Source of the DNA: Unio delphinus
Lineage: Eukaryota > Mollusca > Bivalvia > Unionida > Unionidae
NCBI GenBank assembly: GCA_029339505.1
Contig: JAQISU010000115.1
Coordinates: forward strand, 7,992,001 to 8,056,000
DNA length: 64,000 nucleotides
Direction: 5' to 3'
A program made the position numbers and the translations under genes. Below are positions 18,306 to 30,667 of this stretch, piece after piece (positions within the stretch are counted from its first letter, which is position 1; every line of letters begins with the position of its first letter). The notes below the pieces were generated by a model. That model was not told the origin of the DNA. It was given only the letters and a program-made list of their open reading frames with translations, and searched no databases.

Positions 18306-19975
18306 AGTGCCAAATTTTTCGTCAGTGAAATCCATTAATTAATTCTTAGTCTAGCCAACAATTAACTGTTATCTTGTGGTAGAATTTGCACGGAGAAATG
18401 TTTTCCTAACTCAGGTCACACTGGTAGTGTGTTTATAGTAAAAACGAACTAGATGTATGACAGGCTAGAAAAGGCGAAATTCACACGTAAAGCTGTCAAA
18501 AGTGATTTGAGACAAATGGCAGGGTGTTATTACAACCCCAAGTGGCATTTTTGGCACATTGTTAAGCAGTTTTCCAAATGTCTGTAGGAATAGTATTTAT
18601 TCCGATTGGTCAAATGTGGAATGAGGGTGGGTCGATCCCTGAACCTGAGGGGAATATACTCTAAGATCTAATTAATTTTAGTCAGTCTGGGAAGGACCTT
18701 TAGAAGAGAGGACATTATTATTAATTCCGACCACAGTAGAGACTCCGGGCGGTTCTTTAGGGAAAGACGTCCGTAAAATCGTGGTTCCAGGGAAAATTGA
18801 ATTCAGAAACGATCGTAAGACGCCAAAAACACAAGGTATTTAACTCAAATTCACATTTATCATGATGTAATTTATATGATGTTTCTTCGTTACAGATGCA
18901 TGATGTGTTGATATTTTGTAGGAATCGTTCACATTTATCATGATGTATTTTATATGATGTTTCTTCGTTACAGATGCATGATGTATTGATATTTTGTAGG
19001 AATATTACATTGATTTAGTAATGTACTTTTGAATTCTGAATTAGAATTTTCACCCTTATATACGTAGGTAGGTTAGTGGGTGTTGTAGAAAACCCGCTGT
19101 GTACATTTATGATTGGAAAGTGCTACATTAATTTTGAATTTATCATATTAGTGAATATTGATTGTGTGCTATGATTTACTGCCTCACTTTACGTAATGAT
19201 TTACGGGAATATATGTGACTTCCCCAAATTCTGATGTCGATAATTAGCGGTATAGCTGTATTGATCTGAAGACTTGTGTAGTATTTGCTAGCCCTATAAA
19301 GGTTATCACTGATAGTAAGGTCTGATTGTTCGAACCAGAAAGACGGACGGACAATCTCAACTCTTAAAGCATAACGAGATACTTAGGGCGTTTTACCCTT
19401 TTCTTTTCAAAGGAAAATAGTTTGTTTGGAGAGAGAGAGAGAGAAATAGCAAGGAGGTCGAGATCCAAAGGAGGAAAAAAGAATTTAGAAGTCAGAGTTG
19501 TGAGAATCCCACGTTCAACCAGAGGGCAAGTTAAAGTTGAGACGCAAACAGAAAAACAGTCGACGATCAGGTCATGTGAATTTACCAAGCGGTCAAATGT
19601 TAATGAACACTCGATTTCGTGATGAAATTTGCTATCAGCCATTAACGGCTAAATTGGTCTATTTTATTAGTATTTGAAAATTAATTAATGTATCAATTAT
19701 TTTAAACTTCGGGTTTAGAGTGCTTCTGAACTAAGAGTATTCAAAAGGAAAGAAAATTGTAGTTTACTGTGTCTTTCTTCTCTTGATTCTTTTGATTAAA
19801 TTCTTTATTTATCTTTACGGGGGCTTGTGTGTTGTCTCTGTTCAAGATAGTGCCTCAGATTACCATATCCATTCTATAACCGGGCAAATCACACCGTTGA
19901 GGTCATTCCTTAGATAACGAGTATTAGCGGGAGGCGGTTTCTGGTGTTGTTTTTCCAAGTTACGCAATACCCCTG
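18306..19975. other. 1.67-kb insertion splitting the LINE reverse transcriptase, unclassified
   Basis: The reverse transcriptase reads up to SVRQG on the right and resumes with MLLYVIAIE on the left, so roughly 1.67 kb has been inserted between them. The insert has no credible ORF. Features seen are a 78-bp tandem duplication (18850-19005), a GA-rich tract near 19430, and ends that could be TG...CA as in a solo LTR. I found no clear target duplication, so the class is open. Confidence 0.55.
18850..19005. repeat. 78-bp tandem duplication, two copies
   Basis: tcacatttatcatgatgta starts at 18851 and again at 18929; the two copies differ at only a few positions. Confidence 0.9.
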
Positions 19976-22659
19976 CCTCACTGATCTTTTAATTTCAAAT
20001 TTTTCCGTTTTTGTTCCATTTACCTGTATGCAAGAGTTGATATTTTTGTAGAGGGTATTAGTCCAATTTAGAAAATTGTTTCCAAAACCAGCTTTCTCTA
20101 GTGTCTTGTATAGATAGTTTTGTTCTAATCTGTCAAAGGCTTTTTCCTGGTCTATTAGTACCATAGCACTATTCAGACCTTTAATATTTATGTACTCTAT
20201 TATGGTTTTAATGTTTAATATGTTATTCTGAATTTCCCGCTCTTTCGGGCCACTAGTTTGATTTATATTGATAATTTTGTCAAGACACTTTCTCTTTCTG
20301 CTAATATTTTACTTATAATCCATGTTAAGGAGGGAGATGGGCCTCCGATTCTTTAAATCTTCCCTGTCTCCTTTCCCTTTATATATTAGTGTTATGATCC
20401 ATTCCTTCATTGTGTTAGACATGTCTGATTTCCTTAGTGCAATGTTATTATATAAAAATTCTAGTATGGGCGACAGTTCCCCGCATAATTTTATCAGAGT
20501 CCATCTCTTCCTGGTGCTTTATTCCTAGATAATTTCCCTATAGTCTCTATAATCTCGTCTTGCGAGATAAATTCCTCACATTTGTTCCTATGTTCTGAGG
20601 TTATTACATTCCGTCTCTCGTATGTACGTTTCTATATCTTCGTCCTCTATGTTCTGTGAAGCATATAAGTCTTTGTAGCAGCTCTGTATGTAGTTAAGTA
20701 TTCTAGTTTTGTCTGCCGTTGATTCCCTATCGATTTTAAGTGACTCAAGAGTTTTTCCCCCACCCCGTCTTAATTCCTCCCTTTTGTATAAGCCTTCCGC
20801 ATTTTTTTTATAATTGTGAAAATTTCCCCGCTTTAATTTCCTTTCCCTTTTCTAATTCTTTTTTAGATTTTTAAGTTTTTCTTCTAATGCTTCTGTTTGT
20901 GCCCTGTATTTTTATTGTTTTTATATAGTTCTATCTCTAATTAAATTTTTTTAACCCTCATTTTTGAATGATATATGGCTGCTTTTTTGAAGACCCCTTT
21001 TAATTTATCCCTTTCCAAAATAATATCTAAATTCCCTTGGTTTTTAAAATTTTCTATTTCCCATTTGATTTCTCCCTCAAATTATTTATTTTCCACAATT
21101 TTATTGTTTATCTTCCATTGACCCCTCCCCCATCTATTCCTTTTATTTTTTCTTATTTCTACAAAGATTAATTTATGACCATAAATTTTGTACTCTATTA
21201 CCCCTGCCTTGATATATTTATTAATCCCTAAATGTGATCCAAAGAATTTATCGATCCTACTTCCCCTATCCCCTTTGTAATTAAATGTATATTCGACTCT
21301 TAATAAATTTAACCGTCTGTATATATCAATCATGTTTGAGATTTCATAATGTAGTCCATCTGTTTTTTTTTTTAAAACAGTTTGTCTTTTTTCGATAGTC
21401 CTCCTGTACTGTTTATATCTTTCCCCACCCAATTGAAATCTCCCCCTATAATTAAATTACTTGACGAATATCTTTTCAGATATTTACCCAATTCTTCTAT
21501 AAATTCTTTCCTCTCGTGCATCTTAGCTGGTATGTAGACATTGATGAAATGATCCCCTCCCATAATTTTATGTATTAGTCTCCCCGCTTATTTTTGATCA
21601 TTGTTGCTATACCTGCCCCTCTTGTGTCCGTTCCTGTTGAGTTATTCGTTATAATAATGCTGTCCATTTCTCGTTCTAGTTGTTATTTCATATCGTTATT
21701 TAAAGAATTATGCGTCTCTTGAATGTATAGTAAGTCAAAGTCTCCTATTTTTGTCAATTTGTTTCATTTTTCCTTATCTAAAACATTTATATTTATAGAC
21801 AATAAACGGAAGTTTTGTTCCTCCATTTTTGTTTCATAACCAGGTTGCCGCTGAATTACTAGTGGTTATTATTTTTATGTGACCAACTGTATATATTTAA
21901 ATCATACTTTTTCCCCCTTTTGAGGGGATCCTGTGTCACCCTTCCCTAATTTTACAGTGGCACTCCTAGAGATTTCCCCGAATGTTATGATTTTAAAAAT
22001 TAGCTGAGAATGACCCCATCTAGATGGGTTCAGGATGACTGCAATCTACTCCAGCAAACCAGGCAAGAACTGTCACTTGTGATTAATTGGTGGCATAATC
22101 AAGGGATGCAATACCACCACATCATTGTATTAAACTAATGATATACATTCAACATAATACAAGAGAAGTGATTACCATTTATCAGAGAATTCTGTGTAAA
22201 CCATTTTAACAAATTGTTTGCTCATTAAAAAAAATCTTCATATTTTGTATCTGAAAAATATCTGATACTTATTTAAATCAATAAAATTAATCAATGTGTA
22301 TGTTAAGTAGGTGCAAATAAAGCAATATAAATTAGAATAGATCAGCAACATTGGAAATTAAAGCAATTACCCAGAATGCCATTCTGCCTCTCAACTGAAA
22401 CATCATGGGTAATTGTTATTTAGTCTATAAAAACAAGTAAACTATTTATGAATGTAGTATAAAAAAATACTTTTTATAGCAAATGTATTCAAAATCTAAA
22501 TTTTGGAGTGCTGCAATTACTGAAAGTATATATACTTTCTGAAAGCATATACATGTATCAACATGCCCACTCCCTCCTCAACTCAATTGTAATTCTAATT
22601 TAAATTCAAGTAGTGAAAATATAATATCATATGTGACACATGCTTCAGATTTAACTGAA

Positions 22660-22703
22660 AACACACACAGACACGCACACAGACATACACACACACACAC
22701 ACA
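22660..22703. repeat. CA-rich microsatellite
   Basis: Imperfect (CA)n with CAGA interruptions; the same tract recurs in the second transposon copy near 39760-39800. Confidence 0.85.
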
Positions 22704-23996
22704 TTACGTGCTGTATTTTCTTAACAGTAACAATAAACAGTGGGAACAAAAACCTGACAAAAACAACATTATCAATTTTCCAAATAAACATTTTGCTTAA
22801 CTAAATGGTCTCTGTCTCTGTCTCTCTCTCTGGGTTTTTGAGTGGCCAAGTAGTCTCAAACGCTCTAAGTTAGGGATCACTGCCATCTCACCTCTGTTTT
22901 AATAACAACGTTTTTATTTAATACTCAGTCTGACATCCAATTCTGATATACCACCAAAAAAAATAACAAAGGATGGTCCCACAAACTTGAGACACTAGCC
23001 AAGAGCTATTGAGTTCAAAGATTTTAATTTTATGGCAGACAACTCAATATATCTTGTTCTGTTATGGTGAAACTACATAATTATATAGGATATACATGTA
23101 CATGTACTTATGATCAAAACATAATGCAAATTTGAATTTGGAACGAAATTCAAATGCAAATTTGAATTAAAATCCGACTGCAAACTGCCAAAGTGTATAT
23201 AAAATGTTGATATGAAAACCGTTACATAGTAGTTCAAAATGTACTGAGGCAAAATTCATATCATCATGACTAAAATTGATATAGTTGCAAGTTTACTGCA
23301 AAATATACAGATCCAATTAACAAATATGAATTAATAGGGCAGCTGTATGAAAAAACTTGTATGCATTCATTGCTTGTCCAGCCAAAGTCTGAATTATCAG
23401 TTATATCTTCAAACATCTCGTCTCTTCCTGCAAAATAAATTATATCACTACTAAATAGCTGATTAAATGTATTTACCTTCTGATGTATTATGCTAAATTT
23501 TAAAATAATATCCATCTGAACATTAATTTAGAATTGTATTGGGGAAAATATGATTCTACTCCAACTTCCAGGAACACGAAACTGAATAAGTATATTTCAT
23601 GTTAATAATATCATCAAAGAAATGACAGCCCCTCTGTGTGAAATTTGGATCCAATCATTCTAGTTTATCAATCTATAATTTAATAGGAGATTTAATTTAA
23701 TTATATCTCATACACTCTCTTATTTTCCCTCATTGCATGCGGAGCAGAAATGAAGTTGAACATATCCCGTGTTCCTTTGTTCAGAAGTCCTAATCTTTCT
23801 GTGTGTTCTAGTGATACTTTACTTTTGCTATTATTGGTCAAGACTTATTTGTTTATTTTAAATGTACCATATTCTTCTTCCAGTACAAAGATAATTATTA
23901 TCTGTTTGATTTTATCCATGTTTCTAACCTTCATGACATTTACATTTTTTATATACAATCTCCTTAATAGATCTGCATGTAGTTCCAGGCTTTGTA

Positions 23997-25652
23997 TCAC
24001 CTATCACCACTTACTAACCTTGGAGTGGATGTAATCAGTTTCCGTTCCCTTGGTTGTCGCTCTTTTCCTGGCGTTTCATTTAGTTTTCGTTTCCTCTGCC
24101 GTCGCATTCTGGCTCTGGTCAGTGCTTCCTTGAGATCTTCTTCTGGAATTCTGAGAAGGTCTTCAATATTGTCATAGTGGACATGTGGGCCCAGTTCATA
24201 TTCTACTACATCACCGACTTTCTTGAGACCTCCACCTTCCATAAAATTTGGGAGTTCTGCCTCTGACACACCTGCCGTTAATAGATATTGCAGACAACTG
24301 TTAATTAATTTGCAAATACTGTGTAATGCAGTAACTGGAGGCATCCACAACTTTGGACTTCTGACATCTTTTCCAGGCAGTTTTATGCTTAATTGTCTTA
24401 CTTCCTCCAAGGAAAGTCTTTCAGCATCATGCTTGCTAGGGCAGTAGAGGTTCTTCAGCAAACTTATGTAAACCCCTGGGTCAATGGTTACACTGAGATG
24501 TCCAGAATCTGGTCTTGAGCGGATCTTGAAGAGATTTCTCCTGAAGGTTTAATTTTCAAATATTCCTTTCAACCACTTTTCGTGTGAGATTCCATAAAAT
24601 TTGGGAATAAAGTCGTTACCACCCAGGATCAGACTGAAAGACAAAATCACCGCTATTTTATCTTCATTATATCTCATTTCAATGGCCCTGACGATTCCTG
24701 TGATGTTGTAGATATCAAGCTTACCAGCACTTCCAGGCTTTTTGATAACAACATAGACATGATTCTTGAAATTACCATCATCCTTTCGTGGTAAATACAA
24801 TGAAATGGCTACAATATGTATGGGAATGCTATCAATGTCCCCTGATGATACATAGCTGACAACATTTTCTCCTTCTTTAAGTTCGGTTGCAATATAACAA
24901 ACCCAATCTGCCTGAGCTATCTGCCTCACCTTTATTTTGCTTGATGTCCAACTTCTCAGAACGTACGTATCCTTTGTCTGATGCAAAATGGGACCGTATT
25001 GGAATAGCAAACTGTTTACATGGTATTTCCTTGTGATGCCCAGGAGTATCGCATGCGCATGGACTGAGATAATACTCACTATCTATATCTAGAACTATAT
25101 CTTTCATGATTCGAAGTTCTCTCACATGACCGGCCATAAAATTGCTGATCATTTTTTTCCCTTCATGGTTTTAGTGACTGCAGGTTTGCTAATATTTTCT
25201 GTAATGATAATCTCACCATCATCTTTTAAGTGTTAGATGTCAGTTTTATTTTCTTTGGATCTTTTCGCCCTGGTCATGGATTTGAGGTCATCTGGGGTGA
25301 AAGAATACTTCTCTTCACATATAACAACATGTGCTGCTAATGGGAATTCTTTCAGCAACCACCTCAAAACTCCATTTTCTACGTATCGCAGATACTGTAG
25401 ACCAGACCTGCCCAATGCTTTAAATTTGACCCCCGAAAACTCTACAAGAATTGTGGTCGTTCTTTGGGAGATATCTACAGGAACGTTCTTCTCTTCAAGT
25501 AGAATTAAGCTTGCGTCCTTCTTTTGACGATCACCAATAGATAAACTTTCATTATTTTCATCGGTATTAAACTCAGTCAAAAGAGAAATCAAAGTAGTCC
25601 GTACACCTTTTGGACTTTGAAACATTTCCCTTAGTGCACTTTGGTGCAACAA
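23997..25652 (-). pseudogene. XPG/FEN-like nuclease of the DNA transposon, broken
   Basis: Reads from 25652 to 23997 in pieces. The N-terminal part has LQYLRYVENGVLRWLLKEFP and AAHVVICEEKYSFTPDDL, like an XPG N-region with acidic residue after a hydrophobic strand. The internal part shows GEAD, SSGDIDSIPIHIV and FSLILGGNDFIPKFYG, which place Asp/Glu residues as in the metal site of XPG/FEN enzymes. Three breaks are seen: a frame change near an A7 run at 25155-25162, another near 24905-24925, and an in-frame TAA at 24549-24551 after which the frame stays open to 23997. A donor-like AAG|GTTAGT at about 24022 and an acceptor at about 23425 suggest one more short 3' exon. The frame overlaps the end of the large ORF by 22 bp, so both may come from one transcript. 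Confidence 0.65.
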
Positions 25653-28600
25653 CGGCTTGACAAGTATTCATCTCTGATGTGGCATGCTCGTTGAATTTTT
25701 AAAGCTTCAGTAGCATTTTCTTTTTTTTCTTCTTGTTTTGCAGTTTCATCAGTCTTCTGAGGTTTAAGTTTCGCACGTGTGATGGTAACACTCTTTCCAG
25801 CTTTCACACGTTGTTTTAGAGCCTTGGACGCATCAATATTGTCAAGGCTTGGTATGTCATGCTCAGTTAGAGAAAATAAGCTCTGTTGACATAAGTATCT
25901 TCTAATGAGGTAATTTCCAATTTGCAATGCTTTTCTGTCCAAGACACACTCAGACAAACGTGTGGACTTGAATTCATAAAAGTTCTGTGGTATCTGATCT
26001 TCATGTGTAGGTAGGGCTCCTCGACGTAGAATCATTCTTATAGTTGGTATTACATGTTGTAGATATCTCTCAGTCACATATTTTCCAAGAAATTGCTCAT
26101 GCTTACATAATTCATCTTCCTGTTTGACAGTACATTTTTGGATGTTACTTTTTGAAATTAATTCTTCGGCACTTAACAATATGTCTATCACTGACATTCT
26201 TGGAACAATAGCTTCTAAAGCTGCTGATGGTCTGAATGCTTTCAGGGCATCACGATGATCCATTTCACATTGCGAATCCAGACTGAAGTTGGTGTCACTT
26301 CCACGATGTGGTGTTGAAAAAAGCGAGGCTTTGAGTTGCTGGTGAAAATATCCAGCACTAAAATGTTCACATAGAAGATGGATAGAAAATTTACCGTATG
26401 AAGCAGCACCATTTACAAATGCAAATGGCAAGGATGTTTTGACAATGGAAAGTAGCAAATTATATCCCTGAGTGCCACCTATTCTTTCAGCTATCGACAG
26501 TCCAACAATTTCATCACAATGCCTCATTAGTTCTACATGAAGCAGGAAGGTTCCATTGCTACCACAAGCTGCATCAATGAACTCACGATATTTTCGACTC
26601 CATTTGCCTTCAAGATCATCTGAGGACATCACTGCCATGTTTTCTATAAGAGATTTTGCTGATGCTGGCTCAAGACACTCGACGAATCTTATGAAGATTG
26701 GCAAATGGAGAGTTAAAGATAGCCTTCGGATATTTCTTATTGCTGTTTCAATATGTGTTATGGTAACTAATTTAGTCCACTCTGTTTCGTCCTCATCATC
26801 CTGAAGAAAGTTCAGGAGATGGAATAAGCCACATGTCTTATAAGCACTAAACAAGTTGGTAATCTTGGATTTTATGAGGTGTAGTACTGGAAATTCTGGA
26901 AGGAATTTTCTGTACTTTTTATTTTCTTCCATGAGAATAAACAAATTTGATGCTATTTTCTGATCAGGAGCAAATAAAATACGGTCTTTTTCACTTTGTT
27001 CTTGAACAATCTGCCCACTTTTTACAAGAAAGTCATCAAGGATTTCTTTTAGTTTCCATTTATCGTCATCTTTTCCAATTGCTGGAGGTGGGTGTTTGCA
27101 GAGAAGGCATGGTGGTTGATATTTCTTAAATGGCTGGGGTTTTATTGACTTTGATGGTTCGTTTCTTTCTTCTGCTAAAGTGCTATTTTCTGTTACCTCA
27201 TAGAGACTGTGATCTGGGTCACATGTTTCGCTGCCTTCAGTAGATATTTCTTGATCTTCTGAAAGGTTTAGGCAAGAAATTGTTGAAATAGGTGATTGTC
27301 GTGATAGCGAACCATCTCCATGAAACGTCCAGTCTTCTTCCGGTTGCATGGTTGACGTATGTGGCATGATGTTACAGAGCCTACTTGTCTGCGATGGACT
27401 ACTTGTGTTTGTAAATGGAATGCTTTTAAGTATCAAAGCACATTCATTCAAAAGTTCTTCCGCTTCTTCTTCATCAATATCATCATCAGTGGTGTTTGTA
27501 GAGAACAAAGACACTCTATATGGTGGCGAAGAATCCTCTTTGATTGTAGACAGCTGAGCTACACCCTGAGCAAATATATCAGAGAGTTCATGTGAATCGT
27601 CAAAGTACTTTTCTAAGTCATCCAATTCAGCATGTTCTTCATCACTACATGACTGGTCTACTCCTTTGGTGGCTGAGTATATGGGATCTTCAGTAATGCT
27701 TAGATCTTTGAATGAGTTCTCCATTGAGGAGATCTCATTGCTTGTGATCGCAATGGTAGACCGTTCTGAAGCATCATTAAGTAGATCTTGCAATATAGAT
27801 GAAGCTTTTATGATAGTACATAAATCCCAAAATATATGTTGGGTGAGCAAAGTCTGCATGGCTGTTTCTTCCTCAGATAGATTCAATATGCATCTCTCCA
27901 TATCATTCTTGTTCAGTACTATTCGATCTTTACAACAACATTTTGGATCACCTTCACATTCTTCCAGATGCATATCTAAAGTTACCTCGTTGTCTTTTGG
28001 AAGCCCTTTCACTGTAATCGGTAGTGTGCATATCTGTGTTGTATGGCTTGAGCCACGATCAGGATCTGCTCTTTTCTGCAGTCTGACAAGGTTGTCAAGG
28101 AACAAAATCAAGTGGCATTCGCGTAAGCTGACCAGATGATGATCAGAAGCAACACTGGTCACTGACTTGTATAGCAAGGGATGTTTTCGTATAAAACATT
28201 CAAAGTAACATTTTTCTGGTTCAGCCATATGCTTTAGCCACTTTTCAGCTGCATGAATACCACTAGTAATGCCACAGTCCTGTGTTATGCCAAGTACACA
28301 TGCTACATTATGATGATTGACTGCTAGAATTGATGTATTTTTTTCCAGTGTAATGCCAACATGCTTCTTATTGTAGGTGTTCAATATGATATCATAAATT
28401 GTTTGAAGGCGTCTAATCTTGCTGACAATGAAATTGGTCTGATTGTCCGATTTTCTCATAGTTTCGGCATTGATAACTCCATGTTCAAGAAGAAGACGGA
28501 ATGGGAGGGGTACGTTCAATTTCCATTCATGTAAGGGATCGTATCCCTTCACTCTTAATGGATTGTCTATGTTCTTTTCAAATGCCTTGAAACAGATTTT

Positions 28601-29812
28601 GCAATGTTTTCCATCTAATGTTTCATCTAAAATATCGTCATCTGAAGTACATTTGTATACATAAATTATTTTATTGTCTATTTCCTTTGTAATATAAAGA
28701 TCTCTGAGAAGATGACGAGGCGTTTCCCTTGAGTTAGTTCCATAAATTGTGCCATGTTCCAGCCAGATAATTTCAGGTACATGGACATGATCTTTCAAGG
28801 AAGTTTGTAAAATGAAGGAAACATCAGAAAGCAATGTTCTTGGGGTTTGCTCACCTTCTAGTTCACAAAATACATGAACACCCTTTGAATGTCTGCACAA
28901 TTCACAGCATCCCACACAAATTATAGTTCTTACGCGGAGTTCACTTTCTGTGTGATTAATTTCTTCAAGAGCAGCATAGAGACAGTTCTCAAGATACTCA
29001 GGAAGATGAATGATGTCCGTTTCTACAACAACACCATCTATTGCAGTAGCAACAGCTTTCCGGTTCTTTATTGAAGAACAAAATGCTCGGTTCAGGCTTT
29101 GCCAGTATTTTCCAAGATTTCGTGATAGAATACATGCATTGAAAAATGTACGCTTCTGCTTAAGCAAGTTACTGGTGAAAGACAGTTCAGTCCTATTTGG
29201 CTCTTCACTGATCTTGGATTGAAAGTATTTTTCAAATTCACATATTCTGAGCCACTGCTCCTCTGAGAAAAAGACCTTGTATGGATGGTAAATATAGTGA
29301 AGTTTCGTCTCTTCAACATGATGGATATTTGAGACATTTGATGGTACCGAAAAATCTGTTTTAGTTATATCTTGATACAAACCCAACAGAATGTCCTTGT
29401 CATCTGTTCTGTATAGAGAAAATGGATCATTTTGTATATCATCCGACAACGAAGGTTTCTTATGTGCAGTTTCCTTCGCAGAAGATAAAAGTGATAAAAT
29501 TCTGTCCACAATTTCGTTGCAAACATTAAAATCATTAGAATGGTGGAATACAAATTTCAAAAGTGCCTTAATGCTGCAACAAAATTTCCCATTAATTGTC
29601 CTTGTTTCATTGATTATTCTATATAGTTCTGCCTTTATGTTACACTTTCTTAATGGTTTATCCAAAGGCTGAATATTAGTAGCAAGAAAATTATAAAAAT
29701 CATCAATATCCACCCATGGCTCTGAATTAATCACAAAGCAATGAATGTCATGCAGTTGCAGAAGTTTTGTGAATTCCTTTAAAGTATATATGGAGTCCTC
29801 ACTTTGTGCCAT
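25631..29812 (-). CDS. Large transposon protein, putative transposase, 1393 aa
   Basis: An uninterrupted minus-strand ORF, the longest in the window, starting at ATG 29812 (MAQSEDSIYTLKEFTKLL). Visible parts: a helical N-terminus; Cys clusters ICVGCCELCRHSKGVHVFC (about 300), GKHCKICFKAF (about 400), ECEGDPKCCCKD (about 640) and PPCLLCKHPPPAIG (about 900), all likely zinc sites; an acidic low-complexity stretch (about 720-800); and a helical C-terminal domain with LPFAFVNGAASYGKFSIHLL and DSQCEMDHRDALK (about 1150-1220) that resembles a conserved block in other transposon-borne proteins of invertebrates. It ends in a Lys/Glu-rich tail. Position inside long TIRs next to an XPG nuclease supports a transposition role; I do not recognise a catalytic DDE set with certainty. 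Intact reading over 4.2 kb suggests recent activity. Confidence 0.65.
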   Translation of the reverse strand: MAQSEDSIYTLKEFTKLLQLHDIHCFVINSEPWVDIDDFYNFLATNIQPLDKPLRKCNIKAELYRIINETRTINGKFCCSIKALLKFVFHHSNDFNVCNEIVDRILSLLSSAKETAHKKPSLSDDIQNDPFSLYRTDDKDILLGLYQDITKTDFSVPSNVSNIHHVEETKLHYIYHPYKVFFSEEQWLRICEFEKYFQSKISEEPNRTELSFTSNLLKQKRTFFNACILSRNLGKYWQSLNRAFCSSIKNRKAVATAIDGVVVETDIIHLPEYLENCLYAALEEINHTESELRVRTIICVGCCELCRHSKGVHVFCELEGEQTPRTLLSDVSFILQTSLKDHVHVPEIIWLEHGTIYGTNSRETPRHLLRDLYITKEIDNKIIYVYKCTSDDDILDETLDGKHCKICFKAFEKNIDNPLRVKGYDPLHEWKLNVPLPFRLLLEHGVINAETMRKSDNQTNFIVSKIRRLQTIYDIILNTYNKKHVGITLEKNTSILAVNHHNVACVLGITQDCGITSGIHAAEKWLKHMAEPEKCYFECFIRKHPLLYKSVTSVASDHHLVSLRECHLILFLDNLVRLQKRADPDRGSSHTTQICTLPITVKGLPKDNEVTLDMHLEECEGDPKCCCKDRIVLNKNDMERCILNLSEEETAMQTLLTQHIFWDLCTIIKASSILQDLLNDASERSTIAITSNEISSMENSFKDLSITEDPIYSATKGVDQSCSDEEHAELDDLEKYFDDSHELSDIFAQGVAQLSTIKEDSSPPYRVSLFSTNTTDDDIDEEEAEELLNECALILKSIPFTNTSSPSQTSRLCNIMPHTSTMQPEEDWTFHGDGSLSRQSPISTISCLNLSEDQEISTEGSETCDPDHSLYEVTENSTLAEERNEPSKSIKPQPFKKYQPPCLLCKHPPPAIGKDDDKWKLKEILDDFLVKSGQIVQEQSEKDRILFAPDQKIASNLFILMEENKKYRKFLPEFPVLHLIKSKITNLFSAYKTCGLFHLLNFLQDDEDETEWTKLVTITHIETAIRNIRRLSLTLHLPIFIRFVECLEPASAKSLIENMAVMSSDDLEGKWSRKYREFIDAACGSNGTFLLHVELMRHCDEIVGLSIAERIGGTQGYNLLLSIVKTSLPFAFVNGAASYGKFSIHLLCEHFSAGYFHQQLKASLFSTPHRGSDTNFSLDSQCEMDHRDALKAFRPSAALEAIVPRMSVIDILLSAEELISKSNIQKCTVKQEDELCKHEQFLGKYVTERYLQHVIPTIRMILRRGALPTHEDQIPQNFYEFKSTRLSECVLDRKALQIGNYLIRRYLCQQSLFSLTEHDIPSLDNIDASKALKQRVKAGKSVTITRAKLKPQKTDETAKQEEKKENATEALKIQRACHIRDEYLSSRCCTKVH

Positions 29813-30667
29813 CTTGAGATATTCCCATCTTGTATCGTTTAAAAAAACTATATCATTTGTTGGTATGATTCATGGATAATGGTGCATAAATAACAATAGA
29901 GAAAAATCCGGTTTGTGTGAATTTCAAAGCCAGATAGCAGTAAGGCTCATTATAACAAAAGCTACAAGGATTAAGTTCACAATTAAATTAGAGAAACAAA
30001 CACAATATGTGAAATATGTCAATTTTTTAAATAATTGTTTGTGGATTTTTTAAACTCACATAAGCCTTATGACACTGCCCTAATTACAGAAATTGTGTAA
30101 CAATATCAAGATAAAATGAAACCAGCACAATACTTCTCTTTGCAATAAGAGGTAATTTCTCTAATCATGAGCATTTATGTTCTTGGAAACAATACCTGTT
30201 TCCATAATTTGCTGTGAAAGTGGAAATATATGCTGTAGATTTGGGTGTAGAGACTATTAAAACATGAAAATTACTTACCTTTTCTCGGGTATCTTCATTA
30301 TCTGCCAAGCTTAAATCAAAATCGTATGTTCAAGAACCGTCTTGTAAAACCTCAAATAAGGAAACCCTTATTTGTGATGCCTGTCTCTGTAGTTCTAGCT
30401 GACACATTTAAAAAGCAAGTTTTTTTAAACATTTTATGAGCTAACAATTGTTAAAATGGTTTCCACAGAATTTACTAATAAATGGTATTAAACAGGAACT
30501 AAATATATCTAATGGACATTGCATAATCGCTTCTCTTGTATTATGTTGAATGTATGTCATTAGTTTAATACAATGATGTGGTGGTATTGCATCTCCTGAT
30601 TCTGCCACCAATTAATCACAAGTGACAGTTTTTAAAATCATAACATTTGGGGAAATCTCTACGAGTG

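Larger units (their letters stand above)
16850..21826 (-). pseudogene. Tx1/L1-like LINE ORF2 (endonuclease + reverse transcriptase), decayed
   Basis: Minus-strand non-LTR retrotransposon ORF2, broken by many stops. It starts at the ATG at 21824-21826 (MEEQNFRLLSININ). The apurinic endonuclease part includes NLIIGGDFNWVGKD at about 21440. The reverse transcriptase shows LIDQEKAFDR and SVRQG (20164-19975), then after an inserted 1.67-kb sequence, LLYVIAIELL and the catalytic QHADD at 18290-18190, then NPDKTEIFLLGDWRGK near 18060. C-terminal parts such as GREEGGVGLSHPTLIKYTN are at about 17730-17665, where a TA microsatellite follows. This LINE is the outer layer of the nested structure that runs to about 41500: its upstream ORF1-like part now lies at 40968-41500, pushed away by two later insertions. 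Confidence 0.75.
21961..30667 (-). mobile_element. XPG-nuclease DNA transposon (Academ-like), about 8.7 kb
   Basis: Bounded by long terminal inverted repeats: the left end CACTCCTAGAGATTTCCCC (21961) is matched in reverse complement by the right end CACTCGTAGAGATTTCCCC (ending 30667). Similarity continues for more than 200 bp, for example ccaccacatcattgtattaa and cataatacaagagaag in both ends, with an 80-bp stretch missing from the right repeat. Inside, on the minus strand, lie a 1393-residue protein (25631-29812) and an XPG-like nuclease pseudogene (23997-25652). Transposons coding for a large protein plus an XPG nuclease are known as the Academ group; I use the name as an inference. It is inserted in the LINE described at 16850-21826. 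No exact target duplication was found (TGG on the left versus ATGG on the right). Confidence 0.75.

Noticed and set aside
19364..19642. 92-codon minus-strand ORF
   Set aside because: Overlaps GA-rich low-complexity sequence within the unclassified insertion and has no recognisable content.
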